From: Helicovermis profundi
GTDB taxonomy: Bacteria > Bacillota > Clostridia > Peptostreptococcales > Acidaminobacteraceae
Assembly: GCF_033097505.1 (NCBI RefSeq)
Contig: NZ_AP028654.1
Coordinates: forward strand, 698,001-762,000
DNA length: 64,000 bases
Direction: 5' to 3'
A program made the position numbers and the translations under genes. Positions 54,927 through 61,560 of this stretch are shown one piece after another (position 1 is the first letter of the stretch; each line of letters opens with the position of its first letter). The notes under the pieces were generated by a model. That model was not told the DNA's origin and did not search any database. It saw only the letters and a list, made by a program, of their open reading frames with translations.

Positions 54927-55823
54927 TCAATATGAAATTTTATTTTTGCCAGTTGTTTTTGATTCATATAGATGCTTATCTACTCTTTTTAGAATTGAAC
55001 CATAAGTATCTTCTTTATTTGGTTTAACAAAACCAAAACTAGCAGTAATATGAATTTCAGTATTTTCGAGTATTATTGGAGTGTCACTTATACTTTCTTT
55101 AAGTTTATTTGCCACAATTATTGTTGACTTTAAGTTAATTTTATCAAGTAGAATAATAAATTCATCCCCACCATATCTTGCTACCCAATCAATATCTTTT
55201 CTTATTATTTTATCTAAACGTTTTGAAAATTCCTGTAAAACAAAATCACCAGCAAGGTGACCATAAGTATCATTAATATATTTAAAATTATCAATATCGC
55301 AAAGAAGTAAAGAAAAATCTTCTTTGAAATTTTGAAAAAAAGCTAATTTATAGGGAATTCTTTCATCAATAAATTTTCTATTATAAACTCCAGTTAAAGA
55401 ATCAGTAACAAGTTCAATATTTCTTTTTTTTAGTGTTTTTGTTATATCTTTATAATCTAATATATTTACAGTAGAAATAACGTCTTCGTTTTTTACATGT
55501 CTAAGTAGCTCTAAAATAAAAGTTTTATTATTATATTTGATAGGTGAAGTTGTAACCATAAAAGCATATTTACCGTTATGTTCTATTTTTATATATGACT
55601 TACCAGTTTGAATTGATCTAGTAGATATGCAATTTTCACAAACCATATTTCTATTCCAAAAATTATAACAAAATTTATTACCATCAATTAAAGTGATTTT
55701 CTTATCAAAACCTTTAAAAAAAATAGTGTCATAAACTTCTTTTGTAATAGGGTCAACTATTCTAGCAATATCGTATATATTTTCAAGTAAACTTAAGTCT
55801 TTTATTATTTCGTTAATTTTAAT
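54927..55823 (-). CDS. PAS-like / GGDEF diguanylate cyclase, probably started at an AUU codon
   Basis: The reading frame continues without a stop well upstream of the first ATG (55646). An AAGGAGG site lies 7 bases before an in-frame ATT at 55823, giving a 298-residue protein that begins IKINEIIKDLSLLENIYDIARIVDP. The first about 130 residues look PAS-like, with Cys52, Cys62 and Cys65 (FCYNFWNRNMVCENC). The GGDEF domain (about 140-298) has an intact ARYGGDEF (218-222). The product-inhibition site reads KDID (Lys209 replaces Arg of RxxD), so feedback inhibition may be lost. It should make c-di-GMP in the cytoplasm. The start call is inference. Confidence 0.8.
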   Translation of the reverse strand: MKINEIIKDLSLLENIYDIARIVDPITKEVYDTIFFKGFDKKITLIDGNKFCYNFWNRNMVCENCISTRSIQTGKSYIKIEHNGKYAFMVTTSPIKYNNKTFILELLRHVKNEDVISTVNILDYKDITKTLKKRNIELVTDSLTGVYNRKFIDERIPYKLAFFQNFKEDFSLLLCDIDNFKYINDTYGHLAGDFVLQEFSKRLDKIIRKDIDWVARYGGDEFIILLDKINLKSTIIVANKLKESISDTPIILENTEIHITASFGFVKPNKEDTYGSILKRVDKHLYESKTTGKNKISY

Positions 55824-56008
55824 ATGAAGCCCTCCTTAATTATTTTGATTTTTAGAAATCTTAAAAACGTTATAACCAATTATATAAGTATATTCTATAC
55901 AATATTATACTATAATTCAAGAAATAAAATAGTAGTAGTCATATTTGTGCCATATTTATTAAGTACTATTTAATTATTAAATAAATAAAGCTGAATGGAG
56001 GAGAAAGC

Positions 56009-56188
56009 ATGCTTGTACCTATTTTACTTATTGGAGGAGTATCAATTTATTTTTATACAAAAAATAAAAATGTTAAAAGTAATGAGGAAGTAAAATTTAC
56101 ATTAGAAGAAAGGTTAACTGAATATTTTATAGATGGCGAAATAAATAAGACAACATTTAGACAGCTGAGAGAAGTTCTAAAAAATTGA
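56009..56188 (+). CDS. Small membrane protein, 59 residues
   Basis: The frame starts at ATG 56009 behind a GGAGGAG site. It encodes one N-terminal membrane helix (LVPILLIGGVSIYFYT) followed by a charged tail that ends FTLEERLTEYFIDGEINKTTFRQLREVL, similar in pattern to the SHOCT-like tail of the next gene product. Only 23 bases separate the two genes. Function unknown; likely a real gene because the ribosome binding site, composition and pairing all fit. Confidence 0.65.
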   Translation: MLVPILLIGGVSIYFYTKNKNVKSNEEVKFTLEERLTEYFIDGEINKTTFRQLREVLKN

Positions 56189-56211
56189 TAATTAGATAAG
56201 GAGGAAGTAAT

Positions 56212-56469
56212 ATGATGGGATATGGCGGAAGATATTTTGGAGCTTATAATTGTTTTGACAATGGATGGATGATGATCATTATGGGAATGTTTTTTGTAAT
56301 AGCATTAGTAGCATTTATATATTGGTTAAATAGAAACAAAAGAGCATTAGTAAATACTGATGCACTAGAAATATTGAAAATGAAATATATTAATGGTGAA
56401 ATTAGTGATGAAGAATATATTCAAAAGAAAAATATTTTAAATAATACTAATAGTAAACATAGAATTTAA
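56212..56469 (+). CDS. Small membrane protein with SHOCT-like C-terminal domain
   Basis: The 85-residue protein has a Gly/aromatic N terminus, one membrane helix (about 20-40, WMMIIMGMFFVIALVAFIYW) and a C-terminal SHOCT motif (DALEILKMKYINGEISDEEYIQKKNIL). SHOCT segments are found in many unrelated small membrane proteins, and their role is not settled. AAGGAGG site before the ATG; cotranscribed with the 59-residue gene before it. Confidence 0.8.
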   Translation: MMGYGGRYFGAYNCFDNGWMMIIMGMFFVIALVAFIYWLNRNKRALVNTDALEILKMKYINGEISDEEYIQKKNILNNTNSKHRI

Positions 56470-56554
56470 TTTATCCGATGCCTTAGAGTTCTAATACCCC
56501 CACTTCTTAAAAAGGTTGGGGATAAAGAAGTACCTTATATGTATAGCTTAATAA

Positions 56555-56591
56555 AAAAAGCAGCGAAGATTAAATACCTTTGCTGCTTTTT
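56555..56591 (+). terminator. Terminator after the two small membrane-protein genes
   Basis: AAAAGCAGCGAAG (56556-56568) pairs with CTTTGCTGCTTTT (56578-56590), one G-U pair, with T run. A separate, imperfect C-rich/G-rich hairpin lies upstream at 56497-56521. Confidence 0.85.
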
Positions 56592-56623
56592 ACAGCTTAT
56601 ATATTAATATATAAGCTGTAAAA
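56588..56623. repeat. Perfect 36-bp palindrome
   Basis: The 36 bases from 56588 to 56623 equal their own reverse complement; the core is ACAGCTTATATAT and its mirror around TTAA-rich centre. It directly follows the terminator and lies 40 bases beyond the stop of the convergent FTR1 gene. It lacks the T run of a normal terminator on either side. Confidence 0.85.
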
Positions 56624-56630
56624 TTATAAT

Positions 56631-56654
56631 TGTAATTTTGTAATTTTGTAATTT
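56631..56654 (+). repeat. Three tandem copies of TGTAATTT
   Basis: An 8-base unit, TGTAATTT, is repeated three times exactly (56631-56654) just before the FTR1 stop codon. Its closeness to the palindrome suggests a small repeat-rich spacer; no function can be assigned. Confidence 0.8.
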
Positions 56655-56663
56655 ATTAAATAA

Positions 56664-57506
56664 TTAACTAGCTTTTTTTAGTAATACTTTGTTTTGAGAA
56701 TTAGTTTTTTTCCATAATGATAACATATAAGCTGTAAACGAATACTGCAAAATAAACTGTATTACTTCAGGCTTAGAATACCATCCGAAAAGGACATATA
56801 AAGGCAAGCCAATAATTCCTGTTTTATGATTCAGAGCAGTATTAGATAAATTAAATAACTTTGTAAATAGAATATTGTCATTATTTAATAAGCCAAATGA
56901 TTTTAAAGCAGACAATCCTTCGTGAACACTATATCCTAGTAAAAATCCTGCTTGGAGAATTAAATATAGTAAAGTAATAGAAAATAAAGTTTTAATATTA
57001 ATCTTAATAAGAGAATAAAATATTAAGACAGTAAAAATAAGTGAAATGGAAACTCCTAAAATAATTGAAAACAAATCATATTTGCCAGCAAATGTAAATA
57101 ATGAAATTTCGAGTCCTTCTCTCATCACCATCATAAACACAACTGCAAAAACTCCAAAAGAGGATAAATTAGATAAAATTTTATTTTCTGCGTGCTTTGC
57201 AAACTGTGATCCATTTTTAATCATCCAATAAATAAATACTACTATAAATCCTAGTGCAATAAAACTTGAAAGACTCTCCCAAAGTTTAGAAAATTCTGAA
57301 GTTTTGTCTATTGAATTAGTTACAAAATAAAGAGTGCCACCAAAAACAATAGATCCAATAATTCCAATAATAGCACCATAAATTGCGTTAATTTTTAATT
57401 CTTTCTTTTCAATTTTTCCGAGTAGCTGTAATATTACTGCAACTACAAGGAATGCTTCTAGTCCTTCTCTAAATCCCATAATTAATCCTGGTAAAAAAAT
57501 ATTCAT
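56664..57506 (-). CDS. FTR1-family iron permease
   Basis: The 280-residue protein has seven membrane helices and both REGLE motifs of the FTR1/EfeU family: GFREGLEAFLVVAVIL in helix 1 and VMREGLEISLFTFAG in helix 4. These carry the Glu residues that pass iron. The usual partners EfeO and EfeB are not in the window. The start is set at 57506, 6 bases after AGGAGG; the longer frame runs into the Fur box. The promoter is covered by Fur boxes, which fits iron-repressed uptake. Confidence 0.9.
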   Translation of the reverse strand: MNIFLPGLIMGFREGLEAFLVVAVILQLLGKIEKKELKINAIYGAIIGIIGSIVFGGTLYFVTNSIDKTSEFSKLWESLSSFIALGFIVVFIYWMIKNGSQFAKHAENKILSNLSSFGVFAVVFMMVMREGLEISLFTFAGKYDLFSIILGVSISLIFTVLIFYSLIKINIKTLFSITLLYLILQAGFLLGYSVHEGLSALKSFGLLNNDNILFTKLFNLSNTALNHKTGIIGLPLYVLFGWYSKPEVIQFILQYSFTAYMLSLWKKTNSQNKVLLKKAS

Positions 57507-57526
57507 ATGCATCCTCCTTTTAATAT

Positions 57527-57541
57527 TGATAATCATTATCA
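57527..57541. promoter_or_regulatory. Fur box, perfect 7-1-7, in the FTR1 leader
   Basis: TGATAATCATTATCA (57527-57541) is an exact match to the TGATAATNATTATCA Fur core. It lies 21 bases upstream of the FTR1 start, in the transcribed leader. Confidence 0.88.
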
Positions 57542-57556
57542 TAATTCTTCTTTGTC

Positions 57557-57585
57557 ATTATAATGAAAATGATTATCGTTGTCAA
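57557..57585 (-). promoter_or_regulatory. FTR1 promoter with a Fur box inside the spacer
   Basis: Minus-strand TTGACA (57585-57580), 17-base spacer, TATAAT (57562-57557): full consensus. The 57564-57578 stretch TGAAAATGATTATCG matches the Fur core at 13 of 15 positions and fills the spacer. With the perfect box downstream, this makes tight iron repression likely. Confidence 0.88.
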
Positions 57586-57608
57586 GTTGGAAGTTAAAAA
57601 AATATCAA

Positions 57609-57636
57609 TTGACTTTATTTTAGATTATGTTAAATT
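57609..57636 (+). promoter_or_regulatory. Candidate promoter of the Gate-protein pair
   Basis: TTGACT (57609-57614) and TAAATT (57631-57636) with a 16-base spacer, 35 bases before the start codon. It lies 30 bases from the nearer Fur box, so direct Fur control is uncertain. Confidence 0.4.
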
Positions 57637-57670
57637 TATTAGTGTTAAAGTAATTTAAAGAGGTGCATAT

Positions 57671-58096
57671 ATGTTTTATTTGTCTGTAAAAAATGGAATA
57701 AAAAAAGGTATAGAAACTACTATTATGTTGGCTAAGGTACTTGTACCTGTATATTTTGTTGTAACATTTCTAAAATATACTCCCTTACTTGATTTTGTAG
57801 CAAAATTTTTTGAACCTCTGATGAAAATTTTTGGTCTACCTGGTGAAGCTGCAATAGTACTTGTTTTAGGAAATTTTATTAATATTTACGCTGCAATTGG
57901 AGCAATAACAGCACTTACTTTAAATATATATCAAATAACAACACTTGGACTTATGATTTCAATTAGTCATTCTTTACTTGTAGAAACAGCTATTATTAAA
58001 AAAGTTGGTGCAAAAGGATGGAAAGTAGTGCTAACTAGAATATCTATTTCACTTTTATGTGGTTTAATTATGGGTCTAATAGGAGGCGGTATCTAA
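57671..58096 (+). CDS. Gate-domain (nucleoside recognition) membrane protein, first of a pair
   Basis: The 141-residue protein has about four membrane helices and a Gate-type pattern (TTIMLAKVLVPVYFVVTFL...FEPLMKIFGLPGEAAIVLVLG). It resembles the SpmA/SpmB and YjiH-related nucleoside-recognition family. Gate domains also form part of the FeoB membrane domain, but no GTPase is encoded here. The stop is directly followed by the second gene, so the two probably act as one complex. Substrate unknown; next to an iron permease gene. Confidence 0.75.
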   Translation: MFYLSVKNGIKKGIETTIMLAKVLVPVYFVVTFLKYTPLLDFVAKFFEPLMKIFGLPGEAAIVLVLGNFINIYAAIGAITALTLNIYQITTLGLMISISHSLLVETAIIKKVGAKGWKVVLTRISISLLCGLIMGLIGGGI

Positions 58097-58573
58097 ATGG
58101 ATATTTTAATGATAATTAAAGAAGCCTCTTTAGGAAGTTTTTTTTCAGTGATCAATATAGCGAAAATAGTAATTCCTCTTATGATCATTATGGAATTTGG
58201 CAGGAATTATAGAGTTATTGATAAAATTAGTGGATATTTTGAACCTTTTACCAATAAAATTGGTATGACTTCTAAGGCATCATTTCCTTTACTTGTAGGA
58301 CTTATTTTTGGTATATCTTATGGATCGGGAGTTTTAATTCAAAGTGCGAGCGAAGGAGATTTAACTGAAAAAGATCAAATTCTTTTAGTTACATTTTTAA
58401 TAATGTGTCATGCTGTATTTGAAGATACACTTCTTTTTGTAGCAATTGGAGCAAAAGGTATGATGATTCTTATTCCAAGAATTATAATTGCTTTTATTTT
58501 GGTTTTAATAGTATCTAAAAGAATTTTAAATGAAGATGAAAACAGCAGAATAAGATTAAATAAATTTAGATAA
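58097..58573 (+). CDS. Gate-domain (nucleoside recognition) membrane protein, second of a pair
   Basis: The 158-residue protein has about four membrane helices with SVINIAKIVIPLMIIMEFGR, FEPFTNKIGMTSKASFPLLVGLIFGISYG and a MCHAVFEDTLLFVAIGAKG segment with His and acidic residues inside a helix. It begins right after the stop of the first gene. Together the two look like halves of one Gate-type transporter. A terminator follows the gene. Function is not known. Confidence 0.75.
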   Translation: MDILMIIKEASLGSFFSVINIAKIVIPLMIIMEFGRNYRVIDKISGYFEPFTNKIGMTSKASFPLLVGLIFGISYGSGVLIQSASEGDLTEKDQILLVTFLIMCHAVFEDTLLFVAIGAKGMMILIPRIIIAFILVLIVSKRILNEDENSRIRLNKFR

Positions 58574-58602
58574 ATGAATTTCTTGGATTCAGATAAAACT
58601 AT

Positions 58603-58656
58603 TAACTGATATTTATTGTTTTGAAATTGTAGAAAACAAATAAATATCAGTTTTTT
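58603..58656 (+). terminator. Terminator after the Gate-protein pair
   Basis: AACTGATATTTATTGTTTT pairs with AAAACAAATAAATATCAGTT (one bulge), followed by six T. Confidence 0.9.
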
Positions 58657-58784
58657 ATATATAGTTTTAATATATAAAGCATAAAAAGTTGTAATATATA
58701 CATAAAGGAAATTAAAAGTAATTATCTAATTATATATATGAAAAGCATTAAGAATGATTGTTAAAAAAATACTCAGGGGGTATA

Positions 58785-60236
58785 ATGGATAAATTTATTT
58801 TAGAGGAAACTACAATTAAGGAAATTCATAGAGCATTTATTGAAGGAACTTTAACTAGCACCGAATTAGTTGAAATGTATCTTAAAAGAATAGAAAAATT
58901 GGATGGAAAAGTTAATTCAGTTATTTTAATAAATCCTAAGTGTAAAGATGAAGCTAGGAAAATTGATAGCGATATTAAAAACGATGGAATTACAAAAAAA
59001 CTTCAAGGAATCCCTATAATTCTTAAAGATAATGTTGATGTTAAAGGTCTTGTAACAACAGCAGGATCACTTAGTTTAAAAGAAAATATTGCAAGCGAAG
59101 ATTCTTTTATTGTAAAGAAATTTAAAGAAGAAGGAGCAATTATTTTAGCAAAAGTTAATCTTCATGAATTTGCTATTTGGGGAGAGACAATAAGTTCTAT
59201 TAAAGGTCAGACAATAAATCCATATGATTCATCCAGAACTCCTGGAGGTTCTAGCGGCGGAACTGGAGCTTCGATTGCACTTAATTTTGGGACGGTTGGC
59301 ATTGGTACAGATACTATTAATTCTGTTCGTTCGCCTTCTTCTGCTAATTCACTTGTTGGTATAAGGCCAACGATTGGTCTTGTAAGCCGCGGTGGAATTG
59401 TTCCTTATTCATATACTCAAGATACTGCAGGGCCGCTTGCTAGAACAGTTGAAGATGCTGTTAAAGTTCTAGATGTTATAAGTGGATATGATAAAGATGA
59501 TATAGTTACGTCGTGGTCATATAATGAAAAAAATAAAAATTATTTAAACCATTTAATAGTTCACGGTCTTAAAGAAAAAAGAATAGGAGTATTAAATAAT
59601 TTTTTTGGAAAAGAAGAAATACATTATGAAACAAATGTAGCTGTTAGAGAAAGTATAGAAATAATGAAATTAAATGGTGCTGATATTATTCAAATTAATG
59701 ATATTATTGATTCTGAATATTTAGTAAAAAATGTGAGTGTTCATCTTCATGATTTGAAAGACCATTTGAATTCATATTTAGAAAAACTTCCTAAAAATTT
59801 ACCACATAGTGTTTCAGATATTCTAAAATCAAAAAAATATCATAGTGGTATTGAAGAAAATTTACAAAATGCTATGAAATTAAGTACTGATTCAGATGAG
59901 TATAATAAACGATTAGTTTTAAGAGAAAAAGTAAAAACTGATACAATGAATCTTTTTTCTAAATATGATTTAGACGCAATTGTATATCCTCATCAAAAAC
60001 AATTGGTTTGTAAAATTGGAGAAAGTCAAAATGAAAGAAATGGTGTTTTAGCGTCTGTTACTGGATTTCCTTCAATCTGTATGCCATCTGGTTTTTCTAA
60101 ACCTACAAAAACTTCACCTTTAGGAGTTCCAATTGGCTTAGAATTATTAGGAACACCATTTAGTGAAGAAAAACTTATTGAAATTTCCTATTCATTTGAA
60201 ATTTTTTCAAAAAAAAGACAAAAACCAAAATTGTAA
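58785..60236 (+). CDS. Amidase signature family enzyme
   Basis: The 483-residue protein has the amidase signature layout: the catalytic Lys in IILKDNVDVKGLVTTAGS, the cis-Ser in TPGGSSGGTGASIALNFG, and the nucleophile Ser in GTDTINSVRSPSS. In most relatives the last motif reads GTDTGGSIR; here both Gly are Ile-Asn. It resembles GatA, but gatB and gatC are not adjacent, so a stand-alone amidase is more likely. Substrate not predictable. The start at 58785 follows a GGGGG site; the longer frame begins at a TTG with no site. Own terminator downstream. Confidence 0.88.
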   Translation: MDKFILEETTIKEIHRAFIEGTLTSTELVEMYLKRIEKLDGKVNSVILINPKCKDEARKIDSDIKNDGITKKLQGIPIILKDNVDVKGLVTTAGSLSLKENIASEDSFIVKKFKEEGAIILAKVNLHEFAIWGETISSIKGQTINPYDSSRTPGGSSGGTGASIALNFGTVGIGTDTINSVRSPSSANSLVGIRPTIGLVSRGGIVPYSYTQDTAGPLARTVEDAVKVLDVISGYDKDDIVTSWSYNEKNKNYLNHLIVHGLKEKRIGVLNNFFGKEEIHYETNVAVRESIEIMKLNGADIIQINDIIDSEYLVKNVSVHLHDLKDHLNSYLEKLPKNLPHSVSDILKSKKYHSGIEENLQNAMKLSTDSDEYNKRLVLREKVKTDTMNLFSKYDLDAIVYPHQKQLVCKIGESQNERNGVLASVTGFPSICMPSGFSKPTKTSPLGVPIGLELLGTPFSEEKLIEISYSFEIFSKKRQKPKL

Positions 60237-60242
60237 TCGAGT

Positions 60243-60290
60243 TCTCAGTTTAAAGGGGTGTATTTACCTTTTAGACTGAGTATTTTTTGT
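60243..60290 (+). terminator. Terminator after the amidase gene
   Basis: CTCAGTTTAAAGG pairs imperfectly with CCTTTTAGACTGAG, followed by ATTTTTTG. Confidence 0.75.
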
Positions 60291-60304
60291 ATAATATATT
60301 TCTA

Positions 60305-60313
60305 TGATATAAT
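60305..60313 (+). promoter_or_regulatory. Extended -10 promoter of the orphan response regulator
   Basis: TGATATAAT (60305-60313), 31 bases before the start codon. A TTGTAT word 15 bases upstream of the hexamer may serve as a poor -35. Confidence 0.55.
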
Positions 60314-60343
60314 AAAATTACTATTGAATGAAAAGAGGTAAAT

Positions 60344-61030
60344 ATGAGTAAAATATTAATTGTTGATGATGAAAAACATATTGTTGAACTTTTAAGTTAT
60401 AATTTACAAAATGAAGGTCATGAAGTATTAGTAGCATATGATGGTGAAGAAGCAATTGAAGTCATAAATAAAAATATTCCGGACTTAGTATTACTTGATC
60501 TTATGCTTCCTAAAATCAGTGGTATAGATGTATGTAAAAAAGTAAGATCAAATGAAAAAACAATGGATATATCTATAATAATGATTACAGCAAAAAGCGA
60601 AGAAATTGATAAAGTTATTGGACTTGAAATTGGTGCAGATGACTATATAACGAAACCATTTAGTGTAAGAGAACTTCTTGCAAGAATTAAAGCACTTCTT
60701 AGAAGAGTTAATAGAAAAGTAGTTGAGAATAAAGAAAATGTATATAGTGGATATGGAATAGAACTTGATATTGATAAGCACACTGTTTTTATGAACGGTG
60801 AAAAAATCGACTTAACTTTTAAAGAATTTGAGCTTCTTAAAATACTATTTGAAAATAAAGGAAAAGTTTTAACTAGGGATCATCTACTTGATAAATTATG
60901 GGGATATGATTACTATGGTGACACAAGAACAGTTGATGTTCATATTAGGCATTTAAGAAAAAAATTAGGAGAAAATAAAGGCAGTGAAATTATAGAAACT
61001 GTTAGAGGGCTTGGTTATAAAATAAGTTAA
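60344..61030 (+). CDS. OmpR/PhoP-family response regulator without adjacent kinase
   Basis: The 228-residue protein has a receiver domain (D8-D9, phosphoacceptor Asp in LVLLDLMLP, Thr in MITAKS, Lys in ITKPF) and a winged-helix domain (ending TVDVHIRHLRKKLGEN...TVRGLGYKIS). It closely follows the PhoP/WalR pattern. No histidine kinase follows; a strong terminator comes directly after the stop codon. It may be served by a kinase encoded elsewhere. Target genes cannot be inferred. Confidence 0.93.
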   Translation: MSKILIVDDEKHIVELLSYNLQNEGHEVLVAYDGEEAIEVINKNIPDLVLLDLMLPKISGIDVCKKVRSNEKTMDISIIMITAKSEEIDKVIGLEIGADDYITKPFSVRELLARIKALLRRVNRKVVENKENVYSGYGIELDIDKHTVFMNGEKIDLTFKEFELLKILFENKGKVLTRDHLLDKLWGYDYYGDTRTVDVHIRHLRKKLGENKGSEIIETVRGLGYKIS

Positions 61031-61070
61031 AAAAACACTGGAAATTACATATAATTTCCAGTGTTTTTTT
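61029..61070. terminator. Bidirectional terminator between the response regulator and ilvN
   Basis: AAAAAACACTGGAAATTA pairs with TAATTTCCAGTGTTTTTT around a short loop; T runs on both strands. It touches the stop codons of both convergent genes. Confidence 0.92.
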
Positions 61071-61551
61071 AGATACTTTTTTTCTCGATTCCGGTAATAC
61101 CAGAACGTACAAATTCAATAATTCCAAATGGTTTTAAAAGTTCAATAAAACTTCTAATTTTATTTTCGTTTTCAGTAAGTTCGAGTGTTATTTCGTCGCT
61201 AATAACATCAATTATTTTAGCACCAAAAATACCTGCAACATCAATTATTTGATATCTATTTTTTGCACTTGATTTAACTTTTACTAGAATTAATTCTCTT
61301 TGTATTGAGTTAGAATAATCAAATTCGGTAATTTTAATTGTATTTATTAGTTTATTAAGTTGTTTCTTGATTTGTTCAAGAGTAGGTTCATCTGCGAAAA
61401 CAACAATTGTCATTCTTGATATATTTTTATTTTCTGTTTCTCCAACAGAAAGAGATGTAATATTGTAACCTCTTCTAGAAAATAAGCCAGAAACTCTGCT
61501 TAAAACTCCGGAATTGTTTTCTACCAAAAGTGAAAGTACATAATTTTTCAT
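61069..61551 (-). CDS. ilvN: Acetolactate synthase small subunit
   Basis: The 160-residue protein has an N-terminal ACT domain (YVLSLLVENNSGVLSRVSGLFSRRGYNITSLSVG) and the C-terminal ALS small-subunit domain (ELILVKV...IIDVAGIFGAKIIDVISDEITLELT). It activates the large subunit and confers feedback inhibition by valine. The gene lies 9 bases downstream of the second ilvB gene, its partner. AGGAGG site before the start. Confidence 0.94.
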   Translation of the reverse strand: MKNYVLSLLVENNSGVLSRVSGLFSRRGYNITSLSVGETENKNISRMTIVVFADEPTLEQIKKQLNKLINTIKITEFDYSNSIQRELILVKVKSSAKNRYQIIDVAGIFGAKIIDVISDEITLELTENENKIRSFIELLKPFGIIEFVRSGITGIEKKSI

Positions 61552-61560
61552 AAAAACCTC

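Noticed and set aside
54927-55646. Short version of the diguanylate cyclase starting at ATG 55646
   Set aside because: No ribosome binding site lies before this ATG, and the coding pattern continues upstream to a perfect AAGGAGG site. The longer version is preferred.
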